A stretch of 10,638 nucleotides of DNA from an uncultured Bilophila sp. (GTDB lineage: Bacteria > Desulfobacterota > Desulfovibrionia > Desulfovibrionales > Desulfovibrionaceae). Position 1 is the stretch's first letter, and each line of letters starts with the position of its first letter. The stretch lies in NCBI GenBank assembly GCA_902373525.1, contig CABKMN010000076.1, forward strand, positions 1-10,638, in the 5' to 3' direction. Below are positions 1-4,974 of this stretch, in pieces. Both the position numbers and the translations under genes were made by a program. The notes under the pieces are model-generated. The model was not told the DNA's origin and did not search any database. It saw nothing but the letters and a program-made list of their open reading frames with translations.

Positions 1-1
1 T

Positions 2-55
2 TTGGGGAGGGGAAGGGGAACCTTTCTCCAGAAAGGTTCCCCTTCCCCTCCCCAA
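2..55. terminator. Perfect 26-bp inverted repeat, likely bidirectional terminator
   Basis: Positions 2-27 and 30-55 are exact reverse complements, with only CC (28-29) at the centre, so transcripts from either strand fold into a very stable hairpin. The left arm is nearly all purine (three GGGG runs) and the right arm nearly all pyrimidine; the inner core is ACCTTTCT/AGAAAGGT. The repeat begins 6 bases past the stop of the minus-strand msr gene, so it probably ends that transcript and perhaps one entering from the left. It lacks a long T tract, so termination is inferred from position and stem strength. The inner 23 bases (15-37) recur exactly at 10616-10638, so it belongs to a dispersed hairpin family. 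Confidence 0.75.
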
Positions 56-61
56 GAATTC

Positions 62-898
62 TTACCGAAACCTCGGCACGCGGAAGTGACAGGACCCGCG
101 CCCGGTGCGGGCCGTAAAGTCCTGGTGGTAGTCTTCGGCGGGATAGAAGACGGAGAACGGGACCAGCTCGGTGGCCACTGCGTACCCTCTGGACCGAAGC
201 TGATCCATGAGATCGAGGGCGACGGCCTTCTGGGCTTCGCTGGTATAGAAGATCGCGGACCGGTACTGCGTGCCGATATCCGGGCCCTGCCGGTTGACCT
301 GTGTGGGATCGTGGAGCTCAAAGAACAGGCGCGCCAGTTCCTCGTAGGAAACCTTCGCCGGATCGTAGCGTACCCGCACGGCTTCGGCGTGCCCGGTCCG
401 TCCGGTGCAGACCTGATCGTAGGTGGGATTCGGCACGGTGCCGCCCGTGTAGCCGGATTCCGCGTCGCAGACGCCGGGCACGGACTGAAAGGCGTCTTCG
501 ATGCCCCAGAAGCACCCGCCCGCAAAAAAGGCTTCCTCCGCGCATCCCGCATCCACAAAGTCGAGGGACAGCGAGTTGACGCAGTGGCGGGTGTTTTTGG
601 GCGTGAATCCTTCGCCTTCAAAGACATGCCCCAAATGGCCCCCGCAGGCGGCGCACAGGATTTCCGTGCGGCGTCCGTCGGGATCGGGGCGGCGGAGCAC
701 CGCTCCCGGCACCGCGTCGTCGAAGGAGGGCCAGCCGCATCCCGAATCGAACTTGTCCCCGGAACGGTACAGCTCCGCGCCGCAGCGGCGGCAGACATAG
801 GTCCCGTCGGCCTTGTGGTTCCAGTAGCGCCCGCTGAACGGCGGTTCCGTCGCGCCGTGGGCGATCACCTGTTCCTCGTCGTGATTCAATGGTCGCAT
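62..898 (-). CDS. msrBA: Bifunctional methionine sulfoxide reductase, MsrB-MsrA fusion
   Basis: A 278-residue cytosolic enzyme (no signal peptide seen) that should reduce both epimers of methionine sulfoxide in oxidised proteins. The MsrB half (about 1-118, R-epimer) has zinc-type cysteine pairs C36/C39 and C82/C85, GCGWPSF at 53-59 with the probable resolving Cys54, and RHCVNS with catalytic Cys106. The MsrA half (about 123-278, S-epimer) has GCFWG with catalytic Cys129, GTQYRS (209-214), YHQDF (257-261) and a C-terminal Cys270 suited to recycling. The order is B then A, the reverse of the A-B order of the PilB type; fusions of both orders are known. The start at 898 is chosen because AAGGAGG (903-909) sits 4 bases upstream; the longer open frame reading to 1456 runs antisense through the yitT gene and is spurious. 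Transcribed away from yitT, with no operon partner visible; the 2-55 hairpin follows the stop. Confidence 0.95.
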   Translation of the reverse strand: MRPLNHDEEQVIAHGATEPPFSGRYWNHKADGTYVCRRCGAELYRSGDKFDSGCGWPSFDDAVPGAVLRRPDPDGRRTEILCAACGGHLGHVFEGEGFTPKNTRHCVNSLSLDFVDAGCAEEAFFAGGCFWGIEDAFQSVPGVCDAESGYTGGTVPNPTYDQVCTGRTGHAEAVRVRYDPAKVSYEELARLFFELHDPTQVNRQGPDIGTQYRSAIFYTSEAQKAVALDLMDQLRSRGYAVATELVPFSVFYPAEDYHQDFTARTGRGSCHFRVPRFR

Positions 899-1015
899 GG
901 TGCCTCCTTGCGTTCTCAGGACATATGGTACAGGTATGGCCTGTTCACGGAAAAACAAGATTGAGAATTGCCGGAGTCCGGCGCGCCGGAACCGGAAACC
1001 CGTATGGAGAATCCC

Positions 1016-1885
1016 ATGTTGCCTCTCACCATTCGTACGTTTGCGAAGGGCGTTCCCTGGAACCTGTTTCTGCTGACCGTCGGGTGCGCCCTGTTCGCCT
1101 TCGGCGTCAAGGCCGTCGCCATTCCCCACACGTTCATTTCCGGGGGCGTGTTCGGTACCGCCCTCCTGATCAACTATATGACCGGAACTCTCAGCCCGGC
1201 GGCGTGGAACGTGCTGCTCAACGTGCCCATCTTCATCGCGGGCTGGCTGTTCGTGGGGCGGCGGTTTTTCTTCTACAGCCTGTACGGGTTGTCCGTGGTG
1301 TCCGTCGCCACGCAGTGGCTGGACGTGACCATCCAAATCAGCGATCCTATCCTCGCGGCCATCGCGGCGGGGTGCCTCTGCGGGCTCGGGCTCGGCATCG
1401 TGCTGCATTCCATCGGGTGCGACGGCGGGCTGACCATCGTGTCCATCGCCCTGCACCAGCGCTACGGGATCGGCGTCGGGCAGTTCAGCCTGCTGTACAA
1501 CATCAGCCTGTTCGTGCTGGCGTTTTCCATGTACAGCCCGGACAACGCCCTGTATTCACTGATCATGATCTTCGTCTACTCGAAGGTGATGGACTACGTG
1601 TCCACCATCTTCAACCAGCGGAAACTCGTGCTGATCATTTCTTCGCAGCATGAGGTGATCCGCAAGGAAATCCTGACGACCCTGCACCGGGGGGCCACGT
1701 TGCTGTCCGGTTCCGGGGGCTTCACCGGGGAACAACGCCCCGTGCTGCTCACCGTGGTGCACAACTACCAGATCAAGATGCTGGAGGAACTTATTTTGCG
1801 TCACGACGAGCACGCCTTCGTCATCATCGAGAACACGCTCAACGTACTCGGGAAGGGGTTTTCCTGCGTCAAAAAGTACGAATGA
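1016..1885 (+). CDS. YitT family membrane protein (DUF161 plus DUF2179)
   Basis: A 289-residue predicted inner-membrane protein. About six hydrophobic segments occupy residues 14-37, 42-57, 64-81, 84-101, 112-132 and 156-190. The loop motif GCDGGLTIVS (134-143) sits where YitT proteins carry a Gly-rich GG(x)D-like signature. A soluble C-terminal domain (about 203-289) matches DUF2179, with RGATLLSGSGGFTGE (225-239) and the ending AFVIIENTLNVLGKGF. The substrate or role of the family is not established; transport is often assumed. The start at 1016 is preferred because GGAGA (1006-1010) lies 5 bases upstream. An in-frame ATG at 1004 and a TTG at 968 are alternatives with poorer ribosome binding sites; the 1004 start would add MENP. 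Divergent from msrBA across about 117 bp. No strong terminator follows; only a 4-bp stem near 1902-1912. Confidence 0.88.
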   Translation: MLPLTIRTFAKGVPWNLFLLTVGCALFAFGVKAVAIPHTFISGGVFGTALLINYMTGTLSPAAWNVLLNVPIFIAGWLFVGRRFFFYSLYGLSVVSVATQWLDVTIQISDPILAAIAAGCLCGLGLGIVLHSIGCDGGLTIVSIALHQRYGIGVGQFSLLYNISLFVLAFSMYSPDNALYSLIMIFVYSKVMDYVSTIFNQRKLVLIISSQHEVIRKEILTTLHRGATLLSGSGGFTGEQRPVLLTVVHNYQIKMLEELILRHDEHAFVIIENTLNVLGKGFSCVKKYE

Positions 1886-1917
1886 ACGGCGTGTTGGCCG
1901 GGGAGCTTCCCTTTCGC

Positions 1918-1945
1918 TTGACGTGGGTCTCAGGCCTGCTATCAG
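1918..1945 (+). promoter_or_regulatory. Probable sigma70-type promoter for the DUF3467 gene
   Basis: TTGACG at 1918-1923 (5 of 6 to the -35 consensus) is followed after 16 bases by TATCAG at 1940-1945 (4 of 6). A TG at 1937-1938, one base before the hexamer, gives an extended -10. It lies in the 112-bp gap after the yitT-family gene and about 52 bp before the start at 1998. Called by eye only. Confidence 0.5.
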
Positions 1946-1997
1946 AGAAGGAACCGCGCCGGAACGGCGCGACACCTTCAAATCCGGGAGAACCGCC

Positions 1998-2303
1998 ATG
2001 TCCGAAGAACAGCAGGTGCGCCTGAACGTACACACCGACAAGATGCATACTTCCTACGCCAACGCCTTTCAGGTGCGATACTCGCAGGATGACGTGCTGG
2101 TTTCCTTCGGCGTCAGCCTGACGGACGCCTCTCCCGAACCCGGCGTCAGCGGCGTGATCACCGCCGACATGCTGGAGCGTCTGGCCATGACGCCCCGTAC
2201 GGCCAAGCGTCTGACCCTGACCCTCATCCAGAGCCTCCGCGAATACGAATCCCGTTTCGGGGAAATCGCCGTCGAAGAGCAGGCCCCCGCCGCAAAAGCC
2301 TGA
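1998..2303 (+). CDS. DUF3467 domain protein
   Basis: A 101-residue soluble protein with no signal peptide or membrane segment. It fits the DUF3467 pattern: an N-terminal strand with YANAFQVRYSQDDVLVSFGV (20-39), where family members have a Y(A/S)N...V.(H/Y)S..D..(L/V).F motif, then a linker and a helix with MTPRTAKRLTLTLIQSLREY (64-83) ending ESRFGEI (84-90). The tail is Ala/Glu-rich (AVEEQAPAAKA). No function is established for the family, and nothing here supplies one. The start is chosen at ATG 1998 because GGGAGAA (1986-1992) precedes it with a 5-base gap; upstream in-frame codons run through the promoter. It appears monocistronic, with its own promoter candidate at 1918-1945 and a terminator directly after. 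Confidence 0.85.
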   Translation: MSEEQQVRLNVHTDKMHTSYANAFQVRYSQDDVLVSFGVSLTDASPEPGVSGVITADMLERLAMTPRTAKRLTLTLIQSLREYESRFGEIAVEEQAPAAKA

Positions 2304-2327
2304 GCGTCGGAAAACCGAAACCACCAG

Positions 2328-2354
2328 AAGGCCGGGATCGTCCGGCCTTTTTTT
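2328..2354 (+). terminator. Intrinsic terminator of the DUF3467 gene
   Basis: An 8-bp perfect stem, AAGGCCGG (2328-2335) with CCGGCCTT (2342-2349), and a 6-base loop, run straight into seven T residues (2348-2354). It lies 25 bases after the TGA at 2301-2303. Textbook rho-independent form. Confidence 0.92.
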
Positions 2355-2375
2355 GTGCCCGCTGAAGAGAGCGGT

Positions 2376-2411
2376 GGGGCTTCCCCGTGCGGCGGCGAAC
2401 GGGGAAGCCCC
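2376..2411. repeat. Perfect 13-bp hairpin
   Basis: GGGGCTTCCCCGT (2376-2388) pairs exactly with ACGGGGAAGCCCC (2399-2411) around a 10-base loop. It sits 21 bases after the T tract of the DUF3467 terminator. It has no T tract of its own, so its role as a back-up terminator or structured element is open. Confidence 0.7.
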
Positions 2412-2460
2412 GAGGGTGGGCGGCTCCAGACCCGGCTTCCGTCGTGCGGGGCGAACGGGG
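2378..2460 (+). repeat. Imperfect 27-bp direct repeat pair
   Basis: Copies at 2378-2404 and 2434-2460 share GGCTTCC, then CGTGCGG and GGCGAACGGGG, with small indels between; the offset is 56 bases. The first copy lies inside the 13-bp hairpin; the second has lost the matching 3' arm. Looks like a local duplication that has since diverged. Confidence 0.5.
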
Positions 2461-2461
2461 G

Positions 2462-2475
2462 TTGCGTTTTGCAAT
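2462..2475 (+). promoter_or_regulatory. Distal single half-site of the kdp dyad motif
   Basis: TTGCGTTTTGCAAT has the layout of the 14-base half-sites at 2706-2719 and 2725-2738 (TGCR-N2-TTGCAAT), in the same orientation as the former. No partner half-site follows. It lies about 245 bp upstream of the dyad; it could be an auxiliary binding site or chance. Confidence 0.35.
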
Positions 2476-2705
2476 CCGTCCGCCGGGGAAGGGAAGAAGG
2501 GGGATTGGTGGGACGTCTCGGAGCCGTACCCGCCGCCGTAGGCGTGGCCGCGGGGTCGCCCATACGCGCCCGAACCGCTTCGCGGAAGGTTACGGACGCT
2601 ACGGCGATGCGGGTTGCGGACACCCGCTGCGGTCGTTTGCCGCACGGAACCGTTTCGCGGAGGCCGTGCGGGGCGTCCGGGAGGGGGGCGCGCCGTGCCG
2701 AAGGG

Positions 2706-2738
2706 CTGCATTTTGCAATGACCGATTGCAATCTGCAA
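2706..2738. promoter_or_regulatory. 33-bp dyad, candidate activator binding site for kdp
   Basis: Reading outward to inward, the site is TGCA-N2-TTGCAAT, a 5-base spacer (2720-2724), then ATTGCAA-N2-TGCA. Both the 7-base inner arms and the 4-base outer arms are exact, which is the form expected of a dimeric regulator site rather than an RNA hairpin. Its centre (2722) is about 98 bp before the start point predicted from the sigma54-like element at 2794-2809, a usual distance for an enhancer-binding activator. It is AT-richer than its surroundings. The binding protein is not known from this window. Confidence 0.6.
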
Positions 2739-2793
2739 CGGAATCGGCCTTGCCGTGAACAGATAACATGATGAAATCACTTGATGAACGGTT

Positions 2794-2809
2794 TGGCATG
2801 CCCTTTGGA
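2794..2809 (+). promoter_or_regulatory. Sigma54-like -24/-12 promoter candidate for kdpFABC
   Basis: TGGCAT (-24 side) is followed after five bases by TTGGA (-12 side), against the sigma54 consensus TGGCAC-N5-TTGCA. The two invariant doublets have the right 10-base separation, but the -12 doublet is GG instead of GC, so the match is imperfect. The predicted start is near 2820, giving a roughly 48-base leader that contains a 6-bp hairpin (CGCGGA 2828-2833, TCCGCG 2843-2848) just before the kdpF ribosome binding site. I found no convincing sigma70 hexamer pair in the same stretch. From memory, the Desulfovibrio vulgaris kdp locus carries a sigma54-type response regulator, which would fit. Confidence 0.42.
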
Positions 2810-2867
2810 AGGAGGGGAGCGAAACCGCGCGGATCGGATGGGTCCGCGTCATCTCAAGGAGTCATTC

Positions 2868-2957
2868 ATGGAACTGTTCGACATCGTCGGTCTTGCCTGT
2901 GCGGCGGGCCTGTTCGCGTACATGCTGTACGCCCTCTTCAAGCCGGAACGTTTTTAG
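2868..2957 (+). CDS. kdpF: KdpF, small membrane subunit of the K+ pump
   Basis: A 29-residue single-pass membrane peptide, MELFDIVGLACAAGLFAYML to residue 20, ending YALFKPERF. The ending ALF(K/R)PERF is the KdpF signature, and the length equals that of the E. coli subunit. KdpF lies against KdpA and stabilises the KdpFABC complex. AAGGAG (2856-2861) lies 6 bases before the ATG. Nine bases separate its stop from kdpA, and the kdpA ribosome binding site overlaps its stop codon. Such short genes are often missed by automatic callers. Confidence 0.95.
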   Translation: MELFDIVGLACAAGLFAYMLYALFKPERF

Positions 2958-2966
2958 GGGGCACGT

Positions 2967-4670
2967 ATGATCCGCGACATGTTGCAGCTTGCGTTGTTCA
3001 TCGGTCTGTTGGCGGCGCTCAGTCCGCTGTTGGGCCGGTATGTGCATCAGGTCTTTTCCGGACGCCGGACCCTGCTGCATCCGGTCTTCGGGCCGGTTGA
3101 GCGGGGCGTTTACGCGCTGTCCGGCATTCATCCCGACGAGAATCAGAGTTGGGGCAAATACGCCGTCAGCCTGATCGGGTTTTCAATCGCCGGGTTCCTG
3201 CTCACCTTTCTCGTCCTGCTCTTTCAGGACAGGCTGCCGCTGAACCCGCAGGGCTTTCCCGGCCTCTCGTGGCATCTGGCCCTGAATACGGCGGTCAGTT
3301 TTCTGACCAACACGAACTGGCAGTCCTACGGCGGGGAAACCACCATGAGCCACTTCTCCCAGATGGTGGCCCTGACGTATCAGAATTTCGTTTCCGCCGG
3401 GGTCGGCATCGCCGTGTGCGCGGCGGTCGTGCGCGGCATCGCCCGCAACGAATCGGCGTCCGTGGGCAACTTCTGGGCCGACCTCGTGCGCGTGACCCTG
3501 TACGTGTTGCTGCCTCTGAGCGTCATCGGCGCGGCGCTCATGCTCTGGCAGGGCATGGTGCAGACTTTCGACGCGGGCGTGACCGCGACCACGCTTGAGG
3601 GCGGCAAGCAGTTCATCGCCACGGGTCCCGTGGCCTCGCAGATTGCCATCAAGCTGCTCGGCACCAACGGCGGCGGCTTCTTCAACGTGAACGCGGCGCA
3701 TCCTTTCGAGAACCCGACCGCGCTCTCCAGCTTCCTCCAGTCCTTCTACATCCTGATCATTCCCAGCGCGCTGGTGTTCTTCCTCGGGGAATCCGTGGGC
3801 AACCGCCGCCACGCGTGGACGGTGTGGTCGGTCATGCTGGCCCTGTTCGTCGGCGGCGCGCTGTGGATTTACTTCAACGAGCTGAACGGCACGCACCTCC
3901 TGCACCAGTTCGCCGGCGGGGCCGTGCCCAACATGGAAGGCAAGGAAGTCCGCTTCGGCATCTTCGGCACCTCCCTGTTCGCTACGGCGACCACGGACGC
4001 CTCCTGCGGCGCGGTGAACGCCATGCACGACAGCCTGACGCCGCTCGGCGGGATGCTGGTGCTGTTCAACATGCTGCTCGGTGAAATCATTTACGGCGGC
4101 GTGGGGTCCGGCCTGTACGGGATGATCCTGTTCATCCTGCTGACCGTGTTCATCGCGGGGCTCATGGTGGGCCGTACGCCCGACTATCTGGGCAAGCGCA
4201 TCGAAGGCCGGGAGATCACATGGTGCATGGTGGCCCTGCTGGCCTGCGCCATGCCGATTCTGTGCTTCTCCGCCGTCGCGGCGGTGAGCCCGTGGGGGAC
4301 GGACGCGCTGAACAACGCCGGGGCGCACGGGCTTTCGGAAATCCTCTACGCCTACACCTCCGGCACGCAGAACAACGGAAGCGCCTTCGCCGGGTTGTCC
4401 GCCAACGTGCCCGTGTGGAACGTGACGCTGGCCGCCGCCATGTTCATCGGGCGGTTCGGGGTGATGCTGTCCATGCTCGTGGTGGCGGGGTCGCTCGCCG
4501 CGCGCCGGAAGCGCCCCGTTTCCGAGTCCTCCTTCCCCGTGGAAGGGCCGACTTTCGGATTGTTGCTGCTCGGTATCATCTTTGTCGTGGGCGCGCTGAC
4601 CTATCTTCCCGCGCTTTCGCTCGGCCCCATCGTGGAGCAGTTCCAGATGATGCGGGGGATGGTGTTTTAG
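2967..4670 (+). CDS. kdpA: KdpA, potassium-binding and translocating subunit
   Basis: A 567-residue polytopic inner-membrane protein (E. coli KdpA 557), related to K+ channels, that selects and takes up K+ for the KdpFABC ATPase. All four pore-loop filter regions are visible: NTNWQSYGGE (115-124), GTNGGGFFN (232-240), ATTDASCGAVNAMHDS (341-356), and YTSGTQNNGSAF (463-474). The third is followed by the conserved LTPLGG. The N-terminus begins directly with a membrane helix (about 5-22). The start at 2967 has AGGGGG (2956-2961) 5 bases upstream and follows kdpF by 9 bases. The stop is followed by an unusually long 304-bp structured gap before kdpB, although the two proteins must be made together. 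No missing catalytic or filter residue was noticed. Confidence 0.97.
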   Translation: MIRDMLQLALFIGLLAALSPLLGRYVHQVFSGRRTLLHPVFGPVERGVYALSGIHPDENQSWGKYAVSLIGFSIAGFLLTFLVLLFQDRLPLNPQGFPGLSWHLALNTAVSFLTNTNWQSYGGETTMSHFSQMVALTYQNFVSAGVGIAVCAAVVRGIARNESASVGNFWADLVRVTLYVLLPLSVIGAALMLWQGMVQTFDAGVTATTLEGGKQFIATGPVASQIAIKLLGTNGGGFFNVNAAHPFENPTALSSFLQSFYILIIPSALVFFLGESVGNRRHAWTVWSVMLALFVGGALWIYFNELNGTHLLHQFAGGAVPNMEGKEVRFGIFGTSLFATATTDASCGAVNAMHDSLTPLGGMLVLFNMLLGEIIYGGVGSGLYGMILFILLTVFIAGLMVGRTPDYLGKRIEGREITWCMVALLACAMPILCFSAVAAVSPWGTDALNNAGAHGLSEILYAYTSGTQNNGSAFAGLSANVPVWNVTLAAAMFIGRFGVMLSMLVVAGSLAARRKRPVSESSFPVEGPTFGLLLLGIIFVVGALTYLPALSLGPIVEQFQMMRGMVF

Positions 4671-4681
4671 CGGAACGTGCG

Positions 4682-4722
4682 GGGGAGAGGGAACCCTTCC
4701 GAAGAAGGGCTTTCCTCTCCCC
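4682..4722. repeat. Hairpin of the purine-rich repeat family between kdpA and kdpB
   Basis: GGGGAGAGG (4682-4690) pairs perfectly with CCTCTCCCC (4714-4722); AA/TT continues the stem after a small bulge, and CCCTTC (4694-4699) pairs with GAAGGG (4704-4709) around CGAA. The architecture, purine-rich outer arm plus a CC(C/T)TTC/GAAGG core, resembles the 2-55 element. It begins 12 bases after the kdpA stop and has no T tract. It could weaken read-through into kdpB or protect the 3' end of kdpA message. Confidence 0.65.
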
Positions 4723-4837
4723 TCTCTCCCCCCTGCGGCTTTCGTAATGGGGTGGGGAAGACGGCTGTTCGGATACCGTTGTTCAGGATTTGTAGTGAAG
4801 AACCGAGTGGGTCCGGGAAATTCGGCCCGAAGGGCTG

Positions 4838-4935
4838 CGAAGCCGCGCCCGTCGGACGTGGCTTCGGACCTTACGGGCATCGCACGCAGCGCGATGCCCC
4901 GGCGGGGTCAGGGGGCGGCGGCCCCTTGCCGCCGG
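4838..4935 (+). repeat. Three consecutive stem-loops in the kdpA-kdpB spacer
   Basis: Stem one is CGAAGCC (4838-4844) with GGCTTCG (4860-4866). Stem two is GGGCATCGC (4875-4883) with GCGATGCCC (4891-4899), a perfect 9 bp with a 7-base loop. Stem three has outer arms CCGGCGG (4899-4905) and CCGCCGG (4929-4935) and inner arms GGGGC (4912-4916) and GCCCC (4921-4925) around GGCG. Together with 4682-4722 they fill most of the 304-bp gap. The kdpB ribosome binding site (4961-4966) lies 25 bases beyond the last stem. No credible small gene lies here: the frame open from 4747 into kdpB has no ribosome binding site and no KdpB-like residues. Confidence 0.65.
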
Positions 4936-4974
4936 AAGCGTTCCTTTTCCCGGAACCGCCAAGGAGAACTATCC

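Larger units (their letters stand above)
2355..2867. other. 513-bp spacer upstream of kdp without a credible gene
   Basis: Open frames on both strands here translate to Arg/Pro/Gly-rich low-complexity strings, lack ribosome binding sites and match no family I recognise, so I call none. The first 350 bp hold hairpins at 2376-2411, 2609-2627 (GCGGGT/ACCCGC) and 2640-2671 (CCGCACGG/CCGTGCGG, with an inner CCG/CGG). An 18-base near-repeat, GAACCGYTTCGCGGA plus a purine-rich end, occurs at 2572-2589 and 2647-2663. The last 160 bp hold the dyad, the sigma54-like element and the kdp leader. A structured small RNA could hide here, but no promoter or terminator frames one. Confidence 0.6.

Noticed and set aside
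2..964. 320-codon open frame on the plus strand
   Set aside because: It is antisense to msrBA, shows no domain, and the opposite strand has unmistakable MsrB and MsrA motifs with a good ribosome binding site.
899..1456. N-terminal extension of the msrBA frame
   Set aside because: Low-complexity Gly/Asp/Arg/Gln sequence, antisense to yitT; the domain starts at ATG 898 directly behind AAGGAGG.
1902..1912. Terminator after the yitT-family gene
   Set aside because: GGGA/TCCC is only a 4-bp stem with a 3-base loop and a mixed tail; too weak to call.
2355..2771. 138-codon plus-strand frame in the pre-kdp spacer
   Set aside because: Arg/Gly/Ala-rich, begins right at a terminator, and crosses the dyad; no start signal or homology recognised.
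1869..2852. 327-codon minus-strand frame across the DUF3467 gene and the spacer
   Set aside because: Runs antisense through a real gene and its terminator, with no ribosome binding site and no recognisable family; typical of GC-rich shadow frames.
2739..2867. c-di-AMP (ydaO/yuaA) riboswitch in the kdp leader
   Set aside because: The predicted leader is only about 48 bases with a single 6-bp stem, far too short and lacking the paired architecture of that riboswitch.
4747..4974. N-terminal extension of KdpB
   Set aside because: It would add 76 residues unlike any KdpB, with no ribosome binding site at 4747, whereas ATG 4975 has AAGGAG and yields the family length.
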